NCBI GenBank assembly: GCA_934343915.1
Contig: CAKRIL010000004.1
Location: 33,225-97,224 of the forward strand
Source of the DNA: an uncultured Lachnospiraceae bacterium
GTDB taxonomy: Bacteria > Bacillota > Clostridia > Lachnospirales > Lachnospiraceae
DNA length: 64,000 nucleotides
Reading direction: 5' to 3'
Under the pieces are notes generated by a model. That model saw nothing but the letters and a program-made list of their open reading frames with translations, searched no databases and was not told the origin of the DNA. This document shows positions 7,782 to 17,529 of the stretch, one piece after another; position 1 is the stretch's first letter, and every line of letters starts with the position of its first letter. Position numbers and translations under genes: made by a program.

Positions 7782-9248
7782 TTAATGCTCCAAATACTTC
7801 ATACAAAAATCCACTGCATACTTTATGGCATTGAGTACATTCAGTTCATCAGCAGTCCACATATGTGGCTGTGTATAATATTCCAGCGAGATAATATATC
7901 TTATATCATTACTGCATTCATATCCTGCCTGAACAAAGCTTCTCACAGAGCTGAACCCCACTATTCTTCCGTATTCACTGCTGTCGGGATATGAATTCAC
8001 ATCATTCACGATATAAGGCTCCCAAAATGTAACCTTCTCCTCAATAATCTGTCTGCTGCCGCTCACATGAAGCAGACAGCCCTCAGGAATATTCTTCACA
8101 TCACTGTTGCTCCAGCATATTGCCTCAGAATACTGCTCCCTTCCGCACACATTCAAGGTAACACGTTCCAGTCCATACTTAACCCCGACCTCCTTAAGAA
8201 GATTATATATGCACTCTCTTGCACACTCCTTAAGTTCCTCGTCAGTTCTCGCCTCAACCTGTTCCTCAAAAATATGTATTATATTCTCAGCTATTATATC
8301 ATCCTGCTTGGAGCATGCCTCTTCATTAATTGATTCTTCATCATTCTTGTAGAACACAACTCTGCTGCCGTCAGCACTCTCTGCCTTCTTAAGTGCCTCA
8401 ACAGCCTTGTCATATATCTCCTGTCCCATGTCCTCGTCATTTCGTTCATAATCCACACCTACGCATACCGTGAAGTCTGCACTGTCAAGCAGGTGTGCAT
8501 ACTGTACGCCAAGCTCTTCAACGCTCTGTACACTCTTTGCAACAGCATCCCCCAGCTCAGCCGCTGTTCCGAAGCCGCCCGAGAATACCGCTAACTTTCC
8601 GTTCCTCGTCCTGCAGGCGAGCGTTCCATGAGGATAACATCTTCTTATGCGTCTTATAAGATTGATAAGAAATTCCTCTCTCTTGCCCCTGTTAAGTCTG
8701 CACACAATGTTATCATATTCTGATATATTGTATATTATACATGCAAGCATCATATCCGAATGATGCCTTTTCACATATCGTGCAACCACATTTCTTACTT
8801 CTCTCTCATCCGACAGCCCCATCATGTCCATAATATGACCCGCAGCACCTATCGCATGTTCATTCTTTGTGGTCATGTAATTATGTACATCTGCAACTCT
8901 TCCGAGCACCTCAACAGCCCTTCCCTGCTCGAACTTCGTTCTCGCAAGCAGTCTGTACCAGCGGTAATCAGCGCTTATATGAAGCCTCATCCTGAAAAAG
9001 CCTTCTATTGTCCCCGCATCCCCTGCCTTAATCTTATCGGCAAGCTTTTGGAATTCTGCCGCATCCTCCGGGTAAATCATCTTTGCATTGATCATGGCAC
9101 TGTCAAAGTCAGACAGCCACGCCCCATACTTGGCAAGCTCGCTTCTGTCCGAATACTGCATGAACTTTCCCGTAACAATATCATATCGGAAAACTATGTC
9201 GCCTGCCGCCTGTGCCACTTCTCTGAAAATATCGTCCTCTTCTCTCAT
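7782..9248 (-). CDS. PAS - degenerate GGDEF - GAF signalling protein
   Basis: The 488-residue product has no membrane segment. Residues about 5-130 look like a PAS domain (GDIVFRYDIVTGKFMQYS ... DYRWYRLLARTKFEQGRAVEVLGRVADV). Residues about 140-305 follow the GGDEF fold, but where RxGGDEF is expected the sequence reads RTRNGKLAVFSGG, so diguanylate cyclase activity is unlikely. Residues about 330-485 look like a GAF domain. The most likely role is a ligand-responsive or c-di-GMP/GTP-sensing regulator rather than an enzyme. TAGGAGGAGAGGG gives a strong ribosome site. The gene is tightly packed between a GT-C glycosyltransferase (12 bases upstream) and the CDF transporter (16 bases downstream). 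Confidence 0.8.
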   Translation of the reverse strand: MREEDDIFREVAQAAGDIVFRYDIVTGKFMQYSDRSELAKYGAWLSDFDSAMINAKMIYPEDAAEFQKLADKIKAGDAGTIEGFFRMRLHISADYRWYRLLARTKFEQGRAVEVLGRVADVHNYMTTKNEHAIGAAGHIMDMMGLSDEREVRNVVARYVKRHHSDMMLACIIYNISEYDNIVCRLNRGKREEFLINLIRRIRRCYPHGTLACRTRNGKLAVFSGGFGTAAELGDAVAKSVQSVEELGVQYAHLLDSADFTVCVGVDYERNDEDMGQEIYDKAVEALKKAESADGSRVVFYKNDEESINEEACSKQDDIIAENIIHIFEEQVEARTDEELKECARECIYNLLKEVGVKYGLERVTLNVCGREQYSEAICWSNSDVKNIPEGCLLHVSGSRQIIEEKVTFWEPYIVNDVNSYPDSSEYGRIVGFSSVRSFVQAGYECSNDIRYIISLEYYTQPHMWTADELNVLNAIKYAVDFCMKYLEH

Positions 9249-9260
9249 AGCCCTCTCCTC

Positions 9261-10814
9261 CTAATCTGTAACCTGCCTATGCATCAACTTCGCCACTGTA
9301 TTTTCCATCTTATCATATGTACATGAAATACCTGCCATCGCATATGGTATCAGCATGACAAAATATGGGAGAACATATCTTGCCTTCGCCTCCCACAGTA
9401 CACTGAACAGGAAGCCGCCGTAGACCGCAACGGCAATAATGTACTTATCCAATCCCGCATGTCTCTTAACCAAGGTTATAATATGTACAAGCGCCAGTGC
9501 CATGATGAACAGATGAAACCATTCTGTATACAGTTCTACCGCATGTCTGAATCCTGTGTCCGAATACATTTCTGCAACAAGCCCCTGCGGTGCCTCTTTA
9601 AAATTCGTTGTAAGTGCCACCCCCTGAAACATCGGAACATTCCACTGAAGATTAACCTTTCTTGTATAAAAGTCAAGCATCTTCCCCGGGTGGCTTATAA
9701 AATAAACACCACGGTTCAAGGTATATCTCAATGCTATTCTATTGGCTCTGTACCCAAGATTACCCGTATCAAGCATTGTATTTATGTTATAACCATTGTA
9801 TACTCCCGCACCAAAATCGTTGTCCTGCATTCCCATAGCTACATACAGACTCGCAGGTATCGCATCCGCACCCATATCAGCCACATTTGAGTAAAACAGC
9901 CTGATTATCTTCGGACACAAAAGACACATAATGACCATTGCGGCGCATAGCCACATATTAATCTTCTTTTTGCGCGTGAAGCCCAATACAACCAGCACTA
10001 TAACAATCGCTATCATGCATATAAGGGCATTTTTCCTTATCAGGCTTGCTATCGTCATGAACACTACCGATAAAACACCTCTTGCAAGCTTGTCATTTCT
10101 TATAAAAGCGAGCACATTCCAGATTGCAAGCAGCATAAATGCCAACGAAAGCGTATCATTATATACATGTGAGGTATACATATAAAACGGTGCGAACAAC
10201 AGTGCCGCAAGTATCGTAAGTATCTCAACACGTCGATTGTCGGTCAGCTCATGTGCTGTTCCGTACAACGCCAATACAATCAGCGGAAGCATCGCGGCAT
10301 TGAGATATTGAAGTGAAGTCCAGTTATCCTGTCCGAAAATAAAATACATTAAGCGCACAATCGTGAGCAATCCGTACTGATGCGGATGTATAGCCATATA
10401 GCCGCCCGCCTGAAATGCACTCTTCACTGCGTCTGTGTCATCATTAAGCTGCATTGCGCACATACATATCGCGAAGCCGTCCCCGCCGGGAATTGCATGC
10501 ACATTGTGCACCCAGTATATTCCGCCAAGAAGCGATATCAGCATCGCAGCACCTACAATCCGGTACATTCCAATCTTATCCGCCACAAGCTCAAGCAGTC
10601 TGCTTATTCCGTAATACACAACAGCAACCAGCAGCACTCCCGCAATGTTCAGCAGTATATTGTCCTTCTTAAACATAATTACTTCCGAATCATCCGCATT
10701 ATAGCCTGTGAACAGCAGACTGTTCACGGTGAATGCCACAAGCACTCCCCCGAGAGCTATCGTAATCAATATTCCTAAGATATGTTCCTTACGATTATCC
10801 GAACAAGTATTCAT
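9261..10814 (-). CDS. GT-C type membrane glycosyltransferase (GT39/ArnT-like)
   Basis: The 517-residue product has about eleven to thirteen membrane segments. After the first segments comes a loop with an acidic motif (NADDSEVIMFKKD), and another with GGDGFAICMCAMQLNDD. Loops of this kind carry catalytic Asp residues in lipid-linked sugar transferases of the GT-C fold (GT39/GT83). A large outside loop (about 330-430) precedes the final segments. The enzyme would move a sugar from a polyprenyl-phosphate carrier to an extracellular acceptor, which cannot be named. GGAGAAG lies eight bases before the ATG. It is the first gene of a likely three-gene minus-strand operon. Confidence 0.75.
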   Translation of the reverse strand: MNTCSDNRKEHILGILITIALGGVLVAFTVNSLLFTGYNADDSEVIMFKKDNILLNIAGVLLVAVVYYGISRLLELVADKIGMYRIVGAAMLISLLGGIYWVHNVHAIPGGDGFAICMCAMQLNDDTDAVKSAFQAGGYMAIHPHQYGLLTIVRLMYFIFGQDNWTSLQYLNAAMLPLIVLALYGTAHELTDNRRVEILTILAALLFAPFYMYTSHVYNDTLSLAFMLLAIWNVLAFIRNDKLARGVLSVVFMTIASLIRKNALICMIAIVIVLVVLGFTRKKKINMWLCAAMVIMCLLCPKIIRLFYSNVADMGADAIPASLYVAMGMQDNDFGAGVYNGYNINTMLDTGNLGYRANRIALRYTLNRGVYFISHPGKMLDFYTRKVNLQWNVPMFQGVALTTNFKEAPQGLVAEMYSDTGFRHAVELYTEWFHLFIMALALVHIITLVKRHAGLDKYIIAVAVYGGFLFSVLWEAKARYVLPYFVMLIPYAMAGISCTYDKMENTVAKLMHRQVTD

Positions 10815-10869
10815 TATCGATTCTTCTCCACATGTATTCTACTCGTTTACTTTTCAGTATAACATAAAA

Positions 10870-10900
10870 GGCGGCATATTAAAAGTATTAATATGCCGCC
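10870..10900 (-). terminator. Terminator of the FKBP-type lipoprotein gene
   Basis: An 11-bp perfect stem: GGCGGCATATT at 10870-10880 and AATATGCCGCC at 10890-10900. Read on the minus strand it is followed by TTTTATG. It sits 27 bases after the stop codon at 10927. Confidence 0.85.
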
Positions 10901-10926
10901 ATGCGCTATATCTGTTGATTGATTTA

Positions 10927-12111
10927 TTATTCGTTGATTACCATGTTGTTGTTCTCAAGAATGTAGTCTGAGATAAGATTAATTATAATAATCTCGCGTA
11001 AATTCTCTTCACCATAAGCATCTACAAGAGCCTGTGCAGAATCATAGCTGTTCTCTGCTGCAAGACTCTGTGCGTTCTCGTTAAATACCTCATCCGACAA
11101 AGTCATTCCGAGATCCTTGTACATCTCACATGCTACCATAATCTGTGACAATGCCTGCTCTGCCATGGACTGGCACTCCTCTACAAGGTCATCCGTTGTC
11201 ATATTGTACATGGATGAAAGGAATGTAGCCATATCCATACCTGCATATGCGGCATAGTATGTGAAATACTGTACATAGTAGTTATAATAATCATCTGCTA
11301 TGCTTGAAAGCTTCTCCTCAGGAAATGATGAGATAGTACTGTTCTCAATAATCTTAGTCCAAACTGCGTTCTCATACTCTGTCTGCTGGTTTGACTGAGC
11401 TTTTGCAAGAAGGTCTTCTGCAATCTTCTCTCTGTATGCATCAGTCGTTGTATATTCACCCTCAGTGTAGAGATTAACGAACTCATCGTTCCACTCATAC
11501 TCGTCCTTGTCGCCCTCGATATAATTAACTGTAACCGTGAACACTGTCTCCTTGCCCGCAAGTTCAGTATTATTCGTATAGTCCTCAGGGAATGTACACT
11601 TAAGCTCATACTCCTTACCAACCTCAAGTCCGGCAAGCTGCTCATCAAGATCGCTGATGAATCTGCCTGAACCTACCGTATAAGTCTGTGATGTGGCTGT
11701 TCCGCCGCTGAATGCCGTACCGTCAAGGGAACCGCTGTAATCAAGATTGATTACATCTCCTACCTTAGTTGTTCCGGTTGTGATGTGCTCAGGCTCAACC
11801 ATATTGTTGTTGTAATAAGTTACAAGCGTATCAATGTAGCCCTGTATCTGCTCATCTGTAACTGCTGCCGCATCAACTGCTATATCAAGTCCTGAATAAT
11901 CTCCAAGTGTGACATATTCGCTGTAATCTGTTACCTCTGTTGTCTGCTTAACAGGTTCTGCCTGTGTTGTCTCTGTTATTTCTGTTGTCTCGGTTGCGTC
12001 TGTTGCTCCATCCGTTGATGTTGTCTCATCATTCTTTCCACTCTTATTGCAGGCTGTAAGTCCGAATACCATTGTTCCTGCAAGAATAAGTGCTAATACT
12101 CTCTTTCTCAC
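10927..12111 (-). CDS. Exported trigger-factor-like lipoprotein with FKBP peptidyl-prolyl isomerase domain
   Basis: The 394-residue product starts with a lipoprotein signal peptide (MRKRVLALILAGTMVFGLTAC; the lipid-modified Cys is in GLTAC). An acidic Thr-rich spacer follows. The FKBP-type domain at about 105-200 contains VGDVINLDYSGSLDG and GSGRFISDLDEQLAGLEVGKEY. The helical C-terminal part (about 210-390) resembles the chaperone arms of trigger factor. It probably folds secreted proteins on the outer face of the membrane, a role like that of PrsA. This is an established Firmicutes architecture. The gene is monocistronic, with a terminator after it and an independent terminator upstream. 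Confidence 0.88.
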   Translation of the reverse strand: MRKRVLALILAGTMVFGLTACNKSGKNDETTSTDGATDATETTEITETTQAEPVKQTTEVTDYSEYVTLGDYSGLDIAVDAAAVTDEQIQGYIDTLVTYYNNNMVEPEHITTGTTKVGDVINLDYSGSLDGTAFSGGTATSQTYTVGSGRFISDLDEQLAGLEVGKEYELKCTFPEDYTNNTELAGKETVFTVTVNYIEGDKDEYEWNDEFVNLYTEGEYTTTDAYREKIAEDLLAKAQSNQQTEYENAVWTKIIENSTISSFPEEKLSSIADDYYNYYVQYFTYYAAYAGMDMATFLSSMYNMTTDDLVEECQSMAEQALSQIMVACEMYKDLGMTLSDEVFNENAQSLAAENSYDSAQALVDAYGEENLREIIIINLISDYILENNNMVINE

Positions 12112-12149
12112 TATATTTCCTCCAATTCTTCCCCTTCAGGAATTAAAAA

Positions 12150-12186
12150 AACTAAATAGCCGCTCTTTCCAAGCAGCTATTTAGTT
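12150..12186 (-). terminator. Terminator of the SpoVK-like gene
   Basis: AACTAAATAGC at 12150-12160 pairs with GCTATTTAGTT at 12176-12186. On the minus strand the hairpin is followed by seven T. It lies 63 bases beyond the end of the AAA+ gene. Confidence 0.88.
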
Positions 12187-12249
12187 ATATCATACTTTCT
12201 GTATAAAAGTAAAGCAAATCCACAAAGTTCACATATTTTTCACTAATTG

Positions 12250-13602
12250 CTAGCTCACACTCACAAAATTTTCAAGGTCATCCGCCTCAATCGTAAGGAG
12301 CATCTGCTCGTCAATAGCGTTAATGTTCTTAACAAGTCTTGTCGCCTGCTTCGATACAGCCTTCTCAAAGTAATTTCTTACCTCTCTGGCATTGGCAAAA
12401 TTCTCCGTCTTGTTAGCACATGCCTGTTCAAAGTATTCCTTTGCCTTAACCTTGGCATCCTCCGACAGCATATAATCCTGCTTCCTGGCCATTCCCAAGA
12501 GAATCTCATAAAGCTCATCCGGCTTGTAATCATCAAAAAATATGAACTTGTTAAATCTTGAACGAAGTCCCGGATTAGAGCTTAAGAACTCTTCCATAAG
12601 GTCAGGATAACCTGCTACGATAACAACAAGACTGTCCCTGTTGTCCTCCATTGCCTTGAGCAGTGTATCCACCGCCTCCTGACCGAAGTCTCCCTCCCCC
12701 TTATTCGCTGTCAGCGTATAAGCCTCATCGATAAAGAGAATGCCCCCAAGTGCCTGTTCAACAACTCCCATAACCTTCGTCGCGGTCTGACCTATGTAAC
12801 CGCTGACAAGTCCCGAACGGTCTACCTCAACAAGCTGTCCTCCCGAAAGTATTCCGAGAGAATTGTAGATATCGGCAAGCATTCGAGCCACTGTCGTCTT
12901 ACCTGTACCCGGATTGCCGGAAAATACGAGATGCTTCGAGACATTAGGCTGCTTCATCCCCTTCTCCTCGCGGAGCTTCTGAATACGCAGAAGATTGACA
13001 AGACTGTTGACCTCCTGCTTAACGCCCTCAAGTCCCACAAGTGAATTAAGCTCTTCAAGTACTTCATCAACCGAGCGCTTTTCCGCCTTCCTGGTCTTGA
13101 CGGACAGCTTGCTGTCATAGAGACCATATTCTTTAAGGAACTTCTCCATGATAGCCATATAGTCCGTGAGAAGCTTAACCTCCTGCTCACTCGTCACATC
13201 ATTACATGCAATGAACTCCTGACCGAGCGCACGGAATGTATTCACAAGATTATTAGCTCTCTTCTTGTCATCATTAAGCTTATGTCCCGCATCGCACAAC
13301 ACGAACCCCTTAAGTGCAAACGGAACCTTCTTAGTATATATGTCCTCTCGAAGCTTATCATATATTCTGATGGACTTCATCTGCCCCTCAGTCATCTTGT
13401 AGCCGAGCGCATTATTGATAAAGGCAATCTCCTTATCATCAATATATCCGTCGCCCTCGCTTAAATATACAAGAAACTTAAGAAACTCGTATCTTAAATT
13501 CTCGCGGAAGGTAGTATTAAGCTTATCCTTAATAACTCCGGCGCGCTCAATCTCCTCAGCCTGTTTAAGACATTCTTCAACCTGTTGTTTAATCTCCGAC
13601 AT
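12250..13602 (-). CDS. SpoVK/CbxX-type AAA+ ATPase with N-terminal TerB-like domain
   Basis: The 450-residue product has two parts. Residues about 30-160 look like a TerB-type acidic helical domain (FLVYLSEGDGYIDDKEIAFINN). Residues about 180-445 are an AAA+ domain of the CbxX/CfqX/SpoVK class: Walker A GNPGTGKTT, Walker B ILFIDEAY, the GYIGQTA pore-loop-like stretch, the sensor region VIVAGYPDLM and the arginine finger region NPGLRSRF. Related proteins remodel RuBisCO (CbbX) or act in spore maturation (SpoVK). The substrate here is unknown, and the TerB-like domain suggests a stress or envelope role. GAGAGGGAGAG precedes the ATG. The HIT gene lies 57 bases upstream on the same strand and probably shares the transcript. 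Confidence 0.88.
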   Translation of the reverse strand: MSEIKQQVEECLKQAEEIERAGVIKDKLNTTFRENLRYEFLKFLVYLSEGDGYIDDKEIAFINNALGYKMTEGQMKSIRIYDKLREDIYTKKVPFALKGFVLCDAGHKLNDDKKRANNLVNTFRALGQEFIACNDVTSEQEVKLLTDYMAIMEKFLKEYGLYDSKLSVKTRKAEKRSVDEVLEELNSLVGLEGVKQEVNSLVNLLRIQKLREEKGMKQPNVSKHLVFSGNPGTGKTTVARMLADIYNSLGILSGGQLVEVDRSGLVSGYIGQTATKVMGVVEQALGGILFIDEAYTLTANKGEGDFGQEAVDTLLKAMEDNRDSLVVIVAGYPDLMEEFLSSNPGLRSRFNKFIFFDDYKPDELYEILLGMARKQDYMLSEDAKVKAKEYFEQACANKTENFANAREVRNYFEKAVSKQATRLVKNINAIDEQMLLTIEADDLENFVSVS

Positions 13603-13659
13603 ACGCTCTCCCTCTCACAGCTTACAAAATCCGTAATGCAGTCAATACCTGTATATTAT

Positions 13660-14088
13660 CTACGCCTCAATTCCTGCCTTAATCTTAGCAGCCATATCAG
13701 CGTACTCTTCCTCAGTAAGATACTTCTTATCAGGATTCATGAGGAACACACCGCCCCACTCGAATTCATCCTTATACTTAGGTACAAGGTGGAAATGAAG
13801 ATGATGTCCTGTATCACCGTAAGCACCATAGTTAATCTTCTGTGGGTTAAAAAGCTTCTGAAGAACCGAAGAAACCTTCGCAATATCCTCAAAATATGCA
13901 GCTCTCTCCTCAGCAGTGAGCTCTGTCATATCTCCTACATGCTTCTTATGTGCAAGAATAACTCTTCCCGGGTGGCTCTGCTCCTTAAATAAATACACCT
14001 TGCAGGTGTCCATCTCACAAATCTTAATTCCGAACTTAGCGACTAACTCGCCTTCCATGCAGTATGCACAGCTTGTATCCTTTTCCAT
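13660..14088 (-). CDS. HIT family nucleotide hydrolase
   Basis: The 142-residue product carries the histidine-triad motif HHLHFHLVP near residue 105, preceded by GHVILAHKKHV-type sequence (PGRVILAHKKHVGDM). Two Cys pairs (CAYC near the start and C in MDTCKVY) could bind zinc as in other HIT proteins. The family hydrolyses nucleoside phosphoramidates or dinucleoside polyphosphates. AAGGAGG lies nine bases before the ATG. Confidence 0.92.
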   Translation of the reverse strand: MEKDTSCAYCMEGELVAKFGIKICEMDTCKVYLFKEQSHPGRVILAHKKHVGDMTELTAEERAAYFEDIAKVSSVLQKLFNPQKINYGAYGDTGHHLHFHLVPKYKDEFEWGGVFLMNPDKKYLTEEEYADMAAKIKAGIEA

Positions 14089-14202
14089 GTTAGAAAACCT
14101 CCTTTTTATTACCCTTATAATATATAACTAAGCTTCCCTCTTGTCAAAGTTTTTCAGACAAACCTCAAAGGTTTAAATCGCAGTATGCTTACACCACATT
14201 CA

Positions 14203-14276
14203 AAAAGCCATTATCATCATATTTTTTTGCAGCTTCTCAGTCGATTTCTGCGTTAAACATGATAACAATGGCTTTT
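14203..14276 (-). terminator. Possible long-loop hairpin downstream of the GH112 gene
   Basis: AAAAGCCATT at 14203-14212 pairs with AATGGCTTTT at 14267-14276, and the next bases pair after a small bulge. The loop is about 40 bases, so this is a weaker terminator candidate for the minus-strand gene ending at 14301. T-rich sequence follows on the minus strand only partly. Confidence 0.4.
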
Positions 14277-14300
14277 CGTATGTTATGTCAGTCTATCTTT

Positions 14301-16448
14301 TTACATCTGTATTATCGCTGTATCGTATGCTTCAAGCGTCGCGCTCTTAACTCCCGCCTCAGTCTTAACCGAAGCAGTCTGTGTCTCGCCGCTGTTGTTG
14401 ATAATTACAAGCATGTTGCTTGCAGGATAGTATGCACACTCTGTATACGGGTTATCCGTGATATATTCGCCGTCAAGTGCCTCTCCGCCCGCAAAAAGAA
14501 TTGTGTTAAAGAGCATTCTTGTATTCTCAAGGCTGATGTTGTAGTGGGACATGTAGATTCCCTTGCCCTTGCCGAAGTCATTGATTGTCATGGCAGGTGC
14601 TCCGTCAGCCTCCGCAACAACTCTTGCGTTGCCATCGGTGAGATAAAGTCCGTTTCTGCCTCTTATGCTGCTGCCCTCAGGCATAAGCCCGTCGACAGGC
14701 TGCACCTCATACTGCCACTTGCCGTGGCAGATTCTAGCTCCCGTATCCTCATCAATTCCGAGAACATGTGCCATTCTGAAATATGTATCATATCCCGCAA
14801 CCGCTGACGGCTCGTCGACACCGATAAAGGTTCCTCCGTTGTATACCCACTCAGTGAGCTTTGATACAACCTCCTCATCCTTCCAGTTGTCGCCTCCGCT
14901 CCAAGCGCTTCCGGCATATCCGGCATTGATTACAATATCATAATCCTTAAGTACTCCTGCCTTTACATCCTCAAAGCTGATGAACGATACATCAACAGGA
15001 AGTCCTGACAAGGATTCATTGATATGAATAAGGTCATTCATATATGTCTCATGGAAATGTCCCGAAAGCGTCCATGAACGAAGCTTGCCCCAGCTGTGAA
15101 GCACTGCTGCCTTAGTCTTAATCGACAATGGTGCTCCCTGAGCATGGAATGACTTAACCGTTCTGAACTCATCAGATACCTTCTCTATATAATCACAGAA
15201 GTCAGGGAACGGCTCAACAAGATGGAGATATCCGCCAAGACCGATTCTGTCAACAGGCTGTCTTAAGAGTGCTCTTCTTACGCTGTTCCAATACTTCTTG
15301 GCATCAAGGGTAGGATTGCCTCCCTCTGTAAATGTAGGGGCTCCGCCGAGTCCTACCGGGAACAGGTAAGGGTGAAGTCTGAGCTCATGTGTCGGCACGT
15401 CAACTCCCGAGCAGAGTCTTGCCTCATAACCTGAGAATACGCACTTAATAAGCCCATCGAAGCCGAACTCCTTGAATCTGCCATTGTACGGCTCAATTCC
15501 TACCCAGCTGTCATCATAGAACACATATGCCTTCTTGCCATACTCATGAACTATGTCAATAAGCTGCCTGCCGAAGCTTATAACAAAATCATTCACGAAT
15601 TCCATCCAGTCAGCCTTCTGCTTAGTTCCCACCATATGTGTCACATGCAGCTTGCCCTGATTGATAAAATCCTCAGCGGTAAGGCTGTAGCCGTATTTTT
15701 TTGCAAATTCGTCGAGTGCAAGCGGGCTTACGGTGAAATCATATGAAGCCCAGTCAGAGAAGAGATTCCTGTTTCTCTCACTGCTTCCCCATATCCATAC
15801 AAAGTTGTAGAACATGGAAGTAAAACGTACAACCGTGGTATCCGGATGTGTCTCACACCAGTTTCTCATCCAGCCAAGCATGTACTCTCTTGCAGCCTCA
15901 TGTCTCGGGTCAATCTGCATGAGATGTTCCTTAGTCCAATTATTCGTGGTGTGATTGTACATGGAAATCTCTTCCCATATACGATATGCCATGAAGCTCA
16001 CGGTATACTTATGCCATGGTGTTATTCCGCTTATTGTGACCTTGCCGTCCGCATAGCTCCAGTGTGCTCTGTCGACAAGCGTGTCCGTGGTTCTGTCATA
16101 TACCTGCCAGTATTTTAACGAAGCCTCGCTCTCATTAATCGAGAACTGCTCCGCGAAAAAATCCTTCATAAGCTCAATAGTGAGTGTATCGCTGTCCGCA
16201 ACAACAGGCTGTGTCATTAGGAAGGTCTGCTGAAGCTTATCCATGTTCTTTTTAGCCCACTCGTTGTGGTCACGAATAATACATATTGTAGAATATATTC
16301 CATATCCTGCATTAAGAATCTCGTCCGAAAGAACCGTTCCGTCACTGTCTCTTATTACATCTGCGCCCCACTTCTCCGCCATCTTAAGTGTGAGCTTCTC
16401 ATATCCCGACTCGCCGGGAAGCGTGAATCCGCCCTTCTGTGCTGCCAT
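14301..16448 (-). CDS. GH112 beta-galactoside phosphorylase (galactosyl-rhamnose or lacto-N-biose type)
   Basis: The 715-residue product matches GH112 over its full length. It has the TIM-barrel N-terminal half with TSMFYNFVWIWG and the catalytic-region motif YVFYDDSWVGIEPYNGRF, then a middle domain (DVSFISFEDVKAGVLKDYDIVINAGYAGSAWSGGD) and a C-terminal beta domain. GH112 enzymes use phosphate to split beta-galactosides, giving galactose 1-phosphate. Known specificities are lacto-N-biose/galacto-N-biose and D-galactosyl-1,4-L-rhamnose. The neighbouring rhamnogalacturonan genes favour the galactosyl-rhamnose activity, but that is inference from context. There is no signal peptide, so it acts in the cytoplasm. 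GGGAGGA precedes the ATG, and the GH105 gene ends 28 bases upstream. Confidence 0.92.
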   Translation of the reverse strand: MAAQKGGFTLPGESGYEKLTLKMAEKWGADVIRDSDGTVLSDEILNAGYGIYSTICIIRDHNEWAKKNMDKLQQTFLMTQPVVADSDTLTIELMKDFFAEQFSINESEASLKYWQVYDRTTDTLVDRAHWSYADGKVTISGITPWHKYTVSFMAYRIWEEISMYNHTTNNWTKEHLMQIDPRHEAAREYMLGWMRNWCETHPDTTVVRFTSMFYNFVWIWGSSERNRNLFSDWASYDFTVSPLALDEFAKKYGYSLTAEDFINQGKLHVTHMVGTKQKADWMEFVNDFVISFGRQLIDIVHEYGKKAYVFYDDSWVGIEPYNGRFKEFGFDGLIKCVFSGYEARLCSGVDVPTHELRLHPYLFPVGLGGAPTFTEGGNPTLDAKKYWNSVRRALLRQPVDRIGLGGYLHLVEPFPDFCDYIEKVSDEFRTVKSFHAQGAPLSIKTKAAVLHSWGKLRSWTLSGHFHETYMNDLIHINESLSGLPVDVSFISFEDVKAGVLKDYDIVINAGYAGSAWSGGDNWKDEEVVSKLTEWVYNGGTFIGVDEPSAVAGYDTYFRMAHVLGIDEDTGARICHGKWQYEVQPVDGLMPEGSSIRGRNGLYLTDGNARVVAEADGAPAMTINDFGKGKGIYMSHYNISLENTRMLFNTILFAGGEALDGEYITDNPYTECAYYPASNMLVIINNSGETQTASVKTEAGVKSATLEAYDTAIIQM

Positions 16449-16476
16449 CGTGTTATCCTCCCAATTATATTATAGC

Positions 16477-17529
16477 CTAGAGTGCTCCGTCCTTCTGAAT
16501 ATCATCAGATACAAGAAGCTCAGAGAAAAATGCGAGTGCAAGTCCCTGTCCCCAGCCCTGAATATAAGCCTTAGGTATTCCTCTGTAGCCTTCCTTGTCC
16601 CTCATAACCGCTGTTCCGCCGGAGACATTCATGACCTTGCCGTCCTCGCTTACGTTGGCAAGGAGTCCCTTTATTGACTTATTAATATACTTGCTGTGAA
16701 GCGGATTGCCCCTTGTAAGCATGGCTGCCGCGATTCCCGCCGAAGCCGATACCTCCTCGTATGACTCAGGGTCATCCACTACCGTTCTCCACAATCCGTT
16801 CTCCGTCTGATATACCTTAAGTGCTGCAAGCTGCTCATTAAGTGAACCTGCAACATCAATGAACTTCGGGTAAAGATAGCACTCAGGAAGTATTCCTCCA
16901 ACCTGTGACATTGTAAATGCTGCCCACGCATTCGCTCTGCCCCAGTAGATTCCTGACATATGATCACCTGCTATATTGTCATAGCCATGATACCATAATC
17001 CGCTGCTTGGGTTCTGAAGATACTTGATATGCCAGTAATACTGATTGAGAGCATCATCAATCATCTCCTGATTCTTTTCCATCACACCGACACGTAAAAG
17101 TAAAAATGCAGCCATGAACAATGTGTCGCACCAGCACTGCTCAGGGAAATCATTGTTAGCCGATACCGTATGCTGAAGAACATTGTCTGCGAATCTGAGC
17201 GCATCCTTCTGTATGTAATGAATCTTGCTCATCAATATCTCATGATACTTCTCATCGCCCGTCGCCTTATACAGTGTTATAAGGCAGTGTCCCATGGCAC
17301 AGGCATTGACAGTCCATACCTTAGGGAGACCGAGGTCAATAAGTTCATCAACACGATCCTTTAACAGGTCAAGATATTCCTTCTTTCCCGTCTTTTCATA
17401 TGCCTCGCCTATGCCGTAATAGGCTACGCCGCAAGGCCAGTCCCATGTAAGATCCATGTTCATGGTCTTTTTAACTATTTTATCAATTACCTCTTCAATC
17501 TGTTTCTTATCATATTCAAGCTTTAACAT
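16477..17529 (-). CDS. GH105 unsaturated rhamnogalacturonyl hydrolase (YteR-like)
   Basis: The 350-residue product has the (alpha/alpha)6-barrel features of GH105: WTWDWPCGVAYYG-like opening (LTWDWPCGVAYYGIGEAYEKTG), CWCDTLFMAAFLLL with the catalytic-region Asp, WYHGYD, YWGRANAWAAF and the C-terminal GWGQGLALAFF. The family removes the unsaturated uronic acid left at the end of rhamnogalacturonan fragments by lyases. Without a signal peptide it would act on imported oligosaccharides. The open frame reaches a TTG at 17541, but that would place GGAGG inside the gene. The ATG at 17529, six bases after GGAGG, is preferred. Confidence 0.92.
   Translation of the reverse strand: MLKLEYDKKQIEEVIDKIVKKTMNMDLTWDWPCGVAYYGIGEAYEKTGKKEYLDLLKDRVDELIDLGLPKVWTVNACAMGHCLITLYKATGDEKYHEILMSKIHYIQKDALRFADNVLQHTVSANNDFPEQCWCDTLFMAAFLLLRVGVMEKNQEMIDDALNQYYWHIKYLQNPSSGLWYHGYDNIAGDHMSGIYWGRANAWAAFTMSQVGGILPECYLYPKFIDVAGSLNEQLAALKVYQTENGLWRTVVDDPESYEEVSASAGIAAAMLTRGNPLHSKYINKSIKGLLANVSEDGKVMNVSGGTAVMRDKEGYRGIPKAYIQGWGQGLALAFFSELLVSDDIQKDGAL

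Noticed and set aside
9459..9890. 143-codon plus-strand frame within the glycosyltransferase region
   Set aside because: It is antisense to a gene with clear membrane topology and a ribosome site.
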